DNA from: Ulvibacterium sp965228935
GTDB lineage: Bacteria > Bacteroidota > Bacteroidia > Flavobacteriales > Flavobacteriaceae
Length of the DNA stretch: 64,000 bases
Assembly (NCBI RefSeq): GCF_965228935.1
Contig: NZ_OZ245846.1
Span: forward strand, 1,240,001-1,304,000
Direction of reading: 5' to 3'
Shown piece by piece: positions 54,749 to 63,071 of this stretch. Numbering within the stretch: position 1 is the first letter of the stretch; every line of letters starts with the position of its first letter. The notes under the pieces were generated by a model. It did no database searches. It saw nothing but the letters and a program-made list of their open reading frames with translations, and was not told the origin of the DNA. A program made the translations under genes and the position numbers.

Positions 54749-55459
54749 TTGGAAAACTACTTTGATATCATCTTTTCGCAGGTAAACATTACCTTAAGTG
54801 TATTGTTGATTATACTCATAATCTACTGGTTAATAACCATGATTAGCGGTATAGACTTCGACTTGGATGTGGATGTGGACGTCGATATAGATGCAGATGT
54901 TGATGTAGACATGGACACCGGTATTGAAGGAGGAAGCATGGACTTTTCTGATGTTGCCAATGCCGAGGTTGACCGTGAACATGTAGTAAATAAAGGTACT
55001 CGTAAACTTAAATGGTGGCAGATCATATTGATTTATTTCAATTTTGTAGGTCTGCCGTTCATGTTCACGTTTACGTTCTGGATTTTTAATTGGTGGCTTA
55101 TAAGTGTACTAACGACAATGCTTACAGTCAGCTATGATAATAGTTTCGGCTTTGTTATAGTGTTGTTGGCCATTGTTCCGTCATTAATACTTACCAAAAT
55201 CTTAACGGCACCATTTAAATCCTTCTTTAAAAACCTTAATAAAGATGGGGATAAAGCGGTGGACTTTTTAGGAAGACAGGCAATACTTCTGTCCAATATT
55301 TCAGGAGAAAAACTGGGTAATGCCGAGGTGAATGTGGACGGAAACATTATGAATGTCTATGTGAAATCACTTGACGGATCGGAATTACGCTTTCGTGAAA
55401 GTGTACTCATCATCAAACAATCTGATGACAAAAATTTCTTTTTTGTAAGTAAATCATAA
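54749..55459 (+). CDS. YqiJ-like OB-fold membrane protein with Asp-X repeat
   Basis: 236 residues. The only usable start is TTG at 54749, because the next ATG (54839) would remove the first transmembrane helix (about 10-32). After it come twelve alternating Asp residues (DFDLDVDVDVDIDADVDVDM), then two or three more helices (about 90-160) and a C-terminal OB/NfeD-like beta domain (GRQAILLSNISGEKLGNAEV). YqiJ/NfeD-type proteins pair with flotillins (YqiK/YuaG) to organise membrane microdomains. The flotillin gene follows 35 bp later. The Asp-X run faces outside or inside depending on topology and may bind cations; that is inference. Confidence 0.82.
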   Translation: MENYFDIIFSQVNITLSVLLIILIIYWLITMISGIDFDLDVDVDVDIDADVDVDMDTGIEGGSMDFSDVANAEVDREHVVNKGTRKLKWWQIILIYFNFVGLPFMFTFTFWIFNWWLISVLTTMLTVSYDNSFGFVIVLLAIVPSLILTKILTAPFKSFFKNLNKDGDKAVDFLGRQAILLSNISGEKLGNAEVNVDGNIMNVYVKSLDGSELRFRESVLIIKQSDDKNFFFVSKS

Positions 55460-55494
55460 GTCAATTTAAACAACTAAAAAAATAAGTAACAACT

Positions 55495-57561
55495 ATGGAA
55501 GGAATCTTGCCTATCATCGTAACGGGAGTAGGGATACTGCTGTTTCTTATAATCGTATACTTTGCGATTATAGCCCTATTCTATAAAAAAGTACATCAAG
55601 GAGAAGCGCTGGTGCGTACCGGTTTTGGCGGCACCAAGGTCGCTACGGACAAAGGACTTTATGTAGTGCCTGTTTTTCACCGTGTTGAAGTTATGGATAT
55701 CTCTGTAAAGAAAATCCAGATTGAGCGTATGGGTGTAGAAGGGCTAATCTGTAAAGATAATATGCGTGCAGATATTAAGGTAGCATTCTTTGTGCGTGTG
55801 AATAACGAGGTAGAGTTCATTAAAAAAGTGGCACAAACCATTGGTGTCGCACGTGCCTCTAGAAAAGAAACATTGGAAGACCTTTTTGAGGCAAAATTCT
55901 CGGAAGCATTAAAAACCGTAGGTAAAAAGTTTGAATTCACAGCGCTGTATGAAGCACGACGTGAATTCCGTGATGAGATTGTAGATATCATCGGCACGGA
56001 TTTAAATGGATACACACTCGAAGACTGTGCTATTGATTACCTGGAACAAACAGCTGTATCCCATTTAAAACCGGACAACATCCTAGATGCTGAAGGTATT
56101 AAGAAGATTACCGACCTTACAGCCGCTCAAAACATCAAGGCAAACCTTATCAAAAGGGATGAGGAAAAAGTAATCCGAAAGCAAGATGTGGAAGCTAGGG
56201 AGGCTATTTTGGAATTAGATCGCCAGTTGGCTGAAAAGGAAGAGCAACAAAAGCGTGAGATAGCCAACATAAAGTCAAGGGAAGAGGCTGAAATTATCAA
56301 GGTTTCGGAAGAGGAAAAACTAAAGTCCGAGAGCGCGAGAATTGCTACGGAAGAAAAAATCCAAGTGGCTGAAGAGAACAAACAACGTCAAGTAGTGGTG
56401 GCCCAAAAAAACAAAGAACGTACCACGGCTGTTGAAACGGAACGTGTTGAAAAAGACCGAGCACTGGAAGCTACGGAGAGAGAACGAGTGGTAACCTTGG
56501 CACAGATTGAAAAAGACAAGGTGGTTGAAGTTGAGAAAAAGAACATCCAAGACGTGATTCGCGATCGTGTTATGTTGGAGAAAGGAGTTGTTGAAGAGCA
56601 AGAAAACATGAAAGATATTCAAGCCTTCAAGGGAGCTGACCGTGAAAAGCAAGTGAAAGTTACCTTGGCCGAAGCTGCTGCCCAAGAAGATTTGATCAAA
56701 ACTTTGAAAGCCGCTGAAGCTCAAAAAGAGGCGGCAAAACAACAGGCCGAAGAGATTAACATAGAGGCCCAGGCCAAGAAAGAGGCCAGCGAAAAAGAAG
56801 CTGAAGCCCGAAAAACATTGGCAGAGGCCAGAGCTAAAGAGGAAGCGACTATTGGTTTATCAGAAGCTGAAGTAATGCACGCCAAAGCGGATGCCTCTGA
56901 AAGACAGGGTACGGTTGAAGCCTTGATTATCGAGAAGAAAGCCAAGGCAGAAGCAACGGGTATAGAAGCCAAAGCCGAAGCTATTAAAAAAGAAGGGTTG
57001 GCCGAAGCTGAAGTTATAAAAGAGAAGGCCATTGCAGATGCAGCCGGTATCGAGGAGAAAGCCAATGCCATGAAGAAACTTGATGGTGTGGGCAAAGAGC
57101 ACGAAGAGTTTAAACTAAGACTTGAAAAAGAACTACAAGTAGACCTCGCCCATATCAATATTCAAAAAGAGATTGCCGATGCCCAAGCAAGTGTACTATC
57201 AGAAGGATTGAAAGCAGCAAATATCGATATCGTCGGTGGAGAATCCATGTTCTTTGACCAAATCGTAGGACAGATTACCCGCGCCAAAGGATTTGATCGT
57301 TTGGTACAGCATTCCGAACAAGTTCAAGACATCAAAGATGCCATCTTGGGCAGTGAAGATGTTGCCGGTAATTTACTTGACCGTATCAAAGAATTTGCCG
57401 TGCAGTATGATATTTCAAGCGAAGACTTGAAGAACTTATCCGTGGCCGGTTTGTTACTGCAACTTAAGAGCAAGACCACCAGCAACGAAGAGGGCAATAT
57501 GTTCGACAACTTATTGAATCTTGCCAAAAGCTTGGGATTGGGCAATAAAAAACTGAAGTAA
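55495..57561 (+). CDS. yqiK: flotillin-family (YqiK, SPFH) protein
   Basis: 688 residues. One transmembrane helix (about 5-30) precedes the SPFH domain (KVHQGEALVRTGFGGTKVA to about 200). A long Ala/Glu/Lys coiled coil (about 205-560) follows, and then a short C-terminal domain (LLDRIKEFAVQYDISSEDLK). Flotillins assemble membrane scaffolds. Together with the upstream OB-fold protein and PspA it forms a membrane-integrity module. Length and order match YqiK. Confidence 0.92.
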   Translation: MEGILPIIVTGVGILLFLIIVYFAIIALFYKKVHQGEALVRTGFGGTKVATDKGLYVVPVFHRVEVMDISVKKIQIERMGVEGLICKDNMRADIKVAFFVRVNNEVEFIKKVAQTIGVARASRKETLEDLFEAKFSEALKTVGKKFEFTALYEARREFRDEIVDIIGTDLNGYTLEDCAIDYLEQTAVSHLKPDNILDAEGIKKITDLTAAQNIKANLIKRDEEKVIRKQDVEAREAILELDRQLAEKEEQQKREIANIKSREEAEIIKVSEEEKLKSESARIATEEKIQVAEENKQRQVVVAQKNKERTTAVETERVEKDRALEATERERVVTLAQIEKDKVVEVEKKNIQDVIRDRVMLEKGVVEEQENMKDIQAFKGADREKQVKVTLAEAAAQEDLIKTLKAAEAQKEAAKQQAEEINIEAQAKKEASEKEAEARKTLAEARAKEEATIGLSEAEVMHAKADASERQGTVEALIIEKKAKAEATGIEAKAEAIKKEGLAEAEVIKEKAIADAAGIEEKANAMKKLDGVGKEHEEFKLRLEKELQVDLAHINIQKEIADAQASVLSEGLKAANIDIVGGESMFFDQIVGQITRAKGFDRLVQHSEQVQDIKDAILGSEDVAGNLLDRIKEFAVQYDISSEDLKNLSVAGLLLQLKSKTTSNEEGNMFDNLLNLAKSLGLGNKKLK

Positions 57562-57627
57562 TAAGGAAATAGGCTCCAACTCACATTTTGGTTGTGAGCC
57601 TAAATTCCTCTATTGAACTATCATACA

Positions 57628-57951
57628 ATGTTCAAAAGATTTTCACAATGGTTTTTCGGTATTGATGACGCTCAAAAAGAGAGAAATCCCATCAAAGAAA
57701 TTCACCTAGAAAAAGGAAGAATTGAAATAATCGTCATGCCAGACCTTGGATATGGCAAGGAATATAAAATTACCAAGTGGCATGTGCAACCTGGGCAATT
57801 GATCAAAACCGGTGATGTGGTCTGTGATTTAGAGAACAGAACGATTTTGATGGAGTTTGAAAGCATCTACGGCGGTCGTGTATTACCGATTGTACAGTTA
57901 GACCAAAAACTTAAAGTGGGTGATGCAATCTTTAAAATCGAAGGGGTTTAA
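57628..57951 (+). CDS. small biotinyl/lipoyl-like domain protein lacking the acceptor lysine
   Basis: 107 residues from the ATG at 57628; a TTG five codons upstream is less likely. The beta-barrel pattern (EYKITKWHVQPGQLIKTGDVVCDLENRTILMEFES..., shown here by its key words WHVQPGQLIKTGD and ENRTILMEFES) is that of lipoyl/biotinyl domains, but the position of the modified Lys is Arg or Thr. It therefore cannot be lipoylated and may be a protein-binding module. It is the fifth gene of the operon, directly before the giant ATPase gene. Confidence 0.7.
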   Translation: MFKRFSQWFFGIDDAQKERNPIKEIHLEKGRIEIIVMPDLGYGKEYKITKWHVQPGQLIKTGDVVCDLENRTILMEFESIYGGRVLPIVQLDQKLKVGDAIFKIEGV

Positions 57952-58012
57952 GATAAAAGCAGGAAGAAAAACAGGCCGTTGGAGGCGCACATCAATTAAT
58001 CAAATAAAATCA

Positions 58013-61000
58013 ATGCAGGAAGAAAAACAAGATACTCCCAGCACTACCATACTTGATGATGGCACCTATGAAATCATCCAAGGACGATTAAAGGAACAGA
58101 AAAACGACTTACAGGTACGACTCAATCGACTGAACGACGGCCGGAAAGAGGTCTTTGGAAGCGTGGTTACCAAATTGATCGCGAACAAAAGAATCAATAC
58201 CGAGAATAATTGTATCGCAAGGGATATCATTACCATTGGAGAATACAGCATTTTGGGTTACAATGTGCATTTCGGGCTTCGTACCAATATCAAACTCGAA
58301 GATGTTTTTGGTATCTATAAGTATCAGGAAGGGAATTTCATCCCTCGGCCACTCGATTTGATCAGCGATGAAGTATTTATAAATGATTTTGTAAACCTCT
58401 ATAAGTATTACCGCAATACCATTTTTGCCAAGTTCGCCATGGTCGGGAACTATCTGCATATGGTCTTTCAATTGAGTGATAGCATCTCGGATATCAAAAC
58501 CTTTAAATGGTTGGTCAATGACGGTACCTTGAAGTACCAGAATAATCGCAGTGAACATGAATTTAAAATACCGCCGCAGCATGAATTCAATTGGACAGAA
58601 ACCAATCGGGATATGCAGCGGTATGGTGAACATCCTCATGTTTCTATTCTGGAAAAGGTGTTTGTTGAGACCATAGGGGGAGACCTTACCATTAAAATTG
58701 AAGACAATACGGACGAAGGGCTTGGTATTTTTAAGGAAGATGTTCTTCATAAAGACCAGACCTTGGATGACGGGAAGTTCAGATATGCCGAAATCGGCAA
58801 CCTGATTGCCATTGAAATTAAGCCTTTTCAGGAAGAATCGCGATATTTTGTATACAACCACAAGATACAGGAAGTAAAGAAAATACCTAGTATTAAAGAC
58901 GCTTGCTTGCAACTTCCCAATGACCAAGGGGTCATTTACCCTAACGGTTATTATCTTCAATCTGGCACCTTTAAATTGTTTGACAATGATTTAGGAAAGG
59001 TGCAGTTTCAGGAAAAAATCAGTTCCCCTAATGGAGAAGATTTCCTTTATGTGTTTTATGAAAGCAAAGAAGGATTGTACGTGTTGATGTCCTATAATGT
59101 TATCGAGCAAGAGGTAAAGACTCCGATTATCTGTAACGGATTCACACTTTTAAAAGATGGGGAACTTTGTTATTTCAAAACGGACAACGAACAGACCAAG
59201 CATCATGTTGTCCAAATATGGCAGACCACTTTTATGAAAAGTACTGGCATTCCATCGGAACATACCGACACCTTACTCTATAAAATTGGCAATAAGGATA
59301 TTGTTGAGGCTATGGCGGAGTGTCAGTCACTCATAACATTATTAAATAAGGAGGATAGTTATGGAGGCTTATATGATGATTTGGTCAAGTTTTCAACTGA
59401 TATTCTCGACAGTTACTATTGGATCCACGAAGAAGAAGCCCATCAGCTCAACCTGCCCCTTACCGCTATCAATGAAACGGCCAATGCGGCGATCGATGAA
59501 TTTGAAAAGGTCGTTCAACTGAGGAAAACGGCGGCAACCACCACAAAGGCGACCCAGGAAACGGCGGAAGAGATTTCCGGAAAAATAAAGAGCAGTTCCT
59601 TTAAATCTATCGATGATTTTGTCCGGATTTTATCAAAGCTACGTTCATTTCGAGGAGAGGTCATCGGATTGAAAGAAGTACGGTATGTGGACCTTTCCTT
59701 TATCGATGCGCTTGAACAAGAGATTGCCGAACAAACCGAAAAAGTCTCCCAACGTTGCGTTCTTTTTTTGATAGACGATAAAGCGCTAGCACCCTATCAA
59801 GAACGTGTTGCCGAAAAGCAAGGCCTGCTTGATAAAGTGGCAAAAGTGGTTGAAACAAAGCAACTTCAGGATGAAGTCGGCCAGATCGCGGTAGACCTTG
59901 AAATGTTGATTGAGATCGTTTCGAATCTAAAGATTGAGGATACTTCGCAGACCACGAAAATCATTGATAACATCTCTTTGATCTTCGCTTCGATCAACCA
60001 GTTGAAAGCAGCTATTAAAAATAAGATCAATTCACTTTCGGTGGAGGAATCAGGGGCCGAATTCGTAGCCCAACTGAAGCTGGTCGATCAAAGTGTGATC
60101 AACTACCTCGATGTTTCGAATACCCCTGAAAAGACCGATGAGTTGTTGAACAAAGTGGCCCTGCAATTAGAAGACTTGGAAGGCAGGTTTGCCGATTTCG
60201 AGGATTTTATTTCCCAAATTATTGAAAAGAGAGAGGAAGTATATAATGCTTTTGAAAATAGAAAGACGGCGTTGATTGAGGCTAGAAACAAACGAACCGT
60301 AGCTTTGGAAAACTCGGCGAACAGAATTTTAAAGGGCGTACTCAAGAAATCACTCACTTTTGATAACCTAAACGACATCAACGGTTACTTTGCCGGTGAT
60401 TTAATGGTCAGTAAGATTCGCGATATCGTTCAGCAGCTCTTGGAGCTGGAAGATTCAGGAAAGGCCGAGGCCATTGAAACCGCGGTTAAAGTAGCCAAGG
60501 AAGACGCCATAAGAAAACTAAAGGACAAGCAAGACCTATATGAAGATGGTGAGAACATCATCAAATTGGGCAAACATAAATTCGGGGTCAATAAGCAGGC
60601 CCTGGATCTTACCATCGTATACAAAGATGAAGGGCTGTATTATCATTTGACAGGCACGGACTTTTATCAAGAAATCGAAAACGATATCCTTACCCGATCA
60701 CAAGCGTATTGGAATCAAGAACTAGTTTCCGAAAATGAAACGGTGTATCGGGCCGCTTACTTGGCGTATAAGATTTTCAAAAGGGAAGACAAAACCTATT
60801 TGCATGACTTGTCGAATGCTGCTCTCAAGAAACTAGTGACCGAGGAAACGAGCAAGAATTATGCGGAAGGCTATGTAAAGGGAGTTCATGACGAAGACGC
60901 CCAAAAAATATTACAAAAACTCGTATCAAAACACCATGATCTAGGGGTTTTGACCTATCCGCCTAAGATTCGTGCATTTGCCCAATACTTTTGGCAGACC

Positions 61001-62896
61001 TTGAAGAGTGCTGAAATCGGCCACTGGAACGGAAGACTTAAAAACGCCGGACAGGTAGTAAAGACATTTCCGAATAGCACCGCCCACAAAAAAGTTGTCG
61101 CCCAATTAGCTGAGGCGATCTCTGACTTCGCCGAAGAGAACCAGGTGTTCGATACATCCTGTAGCCATGACATTGCCCAATATCTTTTTGAGGAAATCAA
61201 AGACCATAATGATTTTGTGATCAGTCATACCGCCCAAGAACTGTATGGGCAATTTGCCAAGAAATTGAAGGGCAAAAAGTTGTACTCGAAAGTAAAGGAA
61301 AAGGTGGCAATCGACCCGCATACCGAAATGGATGACCATCAGGAGCGAATTGCATTGGCCTGGCAATGGGTCAAAGCCTATCTTGGCGATGGTTCAGAAC
61401 AACAACAGCAGTATTTACACGAAGTTTGTTGTTTATTCCTATTCCCAAATGGCACAAGGACCATTGCTACTACCCCTGAAGAGGATATTACCCAAATGAA
61501 AGGGAGTCATGCGAGCTTGATCGAGGGGGTTTTTGCTTTTAAATACCACAAGTTCGTTGCCACCCTTGAGCATTTCAATTCCTATGAAGTTAAGGCGTTC
61601 AATGCGTTTACCAAGGCAAAACATGAATTGACAGAGCAGGTGAAGTCCGATTTAAAACTCGATGGGTTCAAGCCTAGGGTATTGTCGTCCTTTGTAAGGA
61701 ATAAATTGATCGATCAAGTCTATTTTCCATTGATCGGGGATAATCTGGCAAAGCAATTGGGAAGCGCCGGCGAGAACAAACGCACCGATAGAATGGGGAT
61801 GCTACTTCTCATTTCCCCCCCGGGATACGGTAAGACTACCCTTATGGAGTACATGGCAAACCGCTTGGGGTTGATCTTTATGAAGATTAACGGTCCTGCT
61901 ATTGGGCATGAAGTTACTTCGGTCGACCCCAATACCGCGACGAATTCGGCAGCAAAGGAAGAGTTGAAGAAGCTCAATTTGGCCTTTGAGATGGGTAATA
62001 ATGTTATGTTGTATCTGGATGACATCCAGCATTGCAATACGGAGTTCTTGCAGAAATTCATTTCTTTGGCCGACGGAACAAGAAAGATCGAGGGTATTTA
62101 TAACGGGGTAGCTAAAACCTACGATTTACGAGCCAAGAAGTTTTGTGTGATCATGGCCGGAAACCCTTATACCGAAAGCGGGGATAAGTTTCAAATCCCT
62201 GATATGTTGGCCAACCGGGCCGATATCTACAACTTAGGCGATATTATCGGCGACACCGCAGATTTGTTCGAACTTAGCTTGATTGAAAACGCGTTGACAT
62301 CCAACCCTATCTTACAGCAGCTAAGCAGTAAGTCGTTTGAGGATGTCTACCAATTGATTCATATGGTTGTTAGTAAAACCGAAGACACCTCTTTGCTCAA
62401 AGGGAATCATACCCGTCAAGAGATTCAAGACTATTTGGCTGTTTTGGATAAAGTAGTACGCGTAAGAAATACGGTATTACAGGTGAATGGAACTTATATC
62501 AAATCAGCAGCCATGGAAGATGCCTATCGAACAGAACCTTCTTTTAAACTACAAGGTTCGTACCGTGACATGAACAAGTTGGTGGCGAAAATTGTTCCTA
62601 TCATGAATGGTGACGAATTGGAAACCTTGTTGCTGTCCCATTATGAAAACGAGTCCCAAACGCTGACCAGTGCGGCCGAGGCCAACCTGCTGAAGTATAA
62701 AGAGCTCACACAGTCGTTGTCTAAAGAAGAACAGGCACGATGGAAATCCATTAAGGAAACTTTTGTGGAAAAAAACAAAATGAAAGGACTGGGAAATCAA
62801 GCTGCAATGTTCCAATTATTGGGGCAGGTATCGGAGTTTAATAAGCACTTGGAAGGGATTCAACAAGCTTTGCAAGAGCAAGTGAAAGGGAAATGA
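58013..62896 (+). CDS. giant AAA ATPase ('DNA repair ATPase' type)
   Basis: 1,627 residues from the ATG at 58013 (MQEEKQDTPSTTILDDG); an in-frame extension to 57920 overlaps the previous gene and is not used. The first 500 residues form an all-beta region with repeated blade-like units. A long helical region follows (about 500-900) with many Glu/Lys heptads. The AAA domain has Walker A PPGYGKTT (about 1266-1273) and Walker B LYLDDIQ (about 1330), then a sensor-like AGNPYTESG. The closing helices end with IQQALQEQVKGK. Bacterial relatives are annotated 'DNA repair ATPase' and occur beside PspA and flotillin genes, so a role in membrane-stress or ESCRT-like remodelling is as likely as DNA repair. 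Confidence 0.8.
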   Translation: MQEEKQDTPSTTILDDGTYEIIQGRLKEQKNDLQVRLNRLNDGRKEVFGSVVTKLIANKRINTENNCIARDIITIGEYSILGYNVHFGLRTNIKLEDVFGIYKYQEGNFIPRPLDLISDEVFINDFVNLYKYYRNTIFAKFAMVGNYLHMVFQLSDSISDIKTFKWLVNDGTLKYQNNRSEHEFKIPPQHEFNWTETNRDMQRYGEHPHVSILEKVFVETIGGDLTIKIEDNTDEGLGIFKEDVLHKDQTLDDGKFRYAEIGNLIAIEIKPFQEESRYFVYNHKIQEVKKIPSIKDACLQLPNDQGVIYPNGYYLQSGTFKLFDNDLGKVQFQEKISSPNGEDFLYVFYESKEGLYVLMSYNVIEQEVKTPIICNGFTLLKDGELCYFKTDNEQTKHHVVQIWQTTFMKSTGIPSEHTDTLLYKIGNKDIVEAMAECQSLITLLNKEDSYGGLYDDLVKFSTDILDSYYWIHEEEAHQLNLPLTAINETANAAIDEFEKVVQLRKTAATTTKATQETAEEISGKIKSSSFKSIDDFVRILSKLRSFRGEVIGLKEVRYVDLSFIDALEQEIAEQTEKVSQRCVLFLIDDKALAPYQERVAEKQGLLDKVAKVVETKQLQDEVGQIAVDLEMLIEIVSNLKIEDTSQTTKIIDNISLIFASINQLKAAIKNKINSLSVEESGAEFVAQLKLVDQSVINYLDVSNTPEKTDELLNKVALQLEDLEGRFADFEDFISQIIEKREEVYNAFENRKTALIEARNKRTVALENSANRILKGVLKKSLTFDNLNDINGYFAGDLMVSKIRDIVQQLLELEDSGKAEAIETAVKVAKEDAIRKLKDKQDLYEDGENIIKLGKHKFGVNKQALDLTIVYKDEGLYYHLTGTDFYQEIENDILTRSQAYWNQELVSENETVYRAAYLAYKIFKREDKTYLHDLSNAALKKLVTEETSKNYAEGYVKGVHDEDAQKILQKLVSKHHDLGVLTYPPKIRAFAQYFWQTLKSAEIGHWNGRLKNAGQVVKTFPNSTAHKKVVAQLAEAISDFAEENQVFDTSCSHDIAQYLFEEIKDHNDFVISHTAQELYGQFAKKLKGKKLYSKVKEKVAIDPHTEMDDHQERIALAWQWVKAYLGDGSEQQQQYLHEVCCLFLFPNGTRTIATTPEEDITQMKGSHASLIEGVFAFKYHKFVATLEHFNSYEVKAFNAFTKAKHELTEQVKSDLKLDGFKPRVLSSFVRNKLIDQVYFPLIGDNLAKQLGSAGENKRTDRMGMLLLISPPGYGKTTLMEYMANRLGLIFMKINGPAIGHEVTSVDPNTATNSAAKEELKKLNLAFEMGNNVMLYLDDIQHCNTEFLQKFISLADGTRKIEGIYNGVAKTYDLRAKKFCVIMAGNPYTESGDKFQIPDMLANRADIYNLGDIIGDTADLFELSLIENALTSNPILQQLSSKSFEDVYQLIHMVVSKTEDTSLLKGNHTRQEIQDYLAVLDKVVRVRNTVLQVNGTYIKSAAMEDAYRTEPSFKLQGSYRDMNKLVAKIVPIMNGDELETLLLSHYENESQTLTSAAEANLLKYKELTQSLSKEEQARWKSIKETFVEKNKMKGLGNQAAMFQLLGQVSEFNKHLEGIQQALQEQVKGK

Positions 62897-62940
62897 GCAC
62901 GCGGGTATTAAGTTACCTTTTTGGGAAAATCCAACTTTAG
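62765..62940 (+). repeat. right copy of the direct repeat that also occurs at 49436-49610
   Basis: The last 130 bases of the giant ATPase gene plus about 40 bases after its stop are repeated, decayed, 13.3 kb upstream. The similarity is high to the stop codon and lower after it. This copy is intact in frame. Confidence 0.75.
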
Positions 62941-63071
62941 TCTGATGATGCTTTCTTCTGTACTTATCTGACAAATCTAATTTAAAGTTTAAACCAATTT
63001 ATTAAGGTTGTCGGATTAAGTCTTAACCATCAAATATTAAAATACCACAACTAAAAGATTTCCTGTTCAAG

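Noticed and set aside
58109..58960. Leftward 283-codon frame inside the giant ATPase gene
   Set aside because: Antisense shadow of a well supported gene; no domain.
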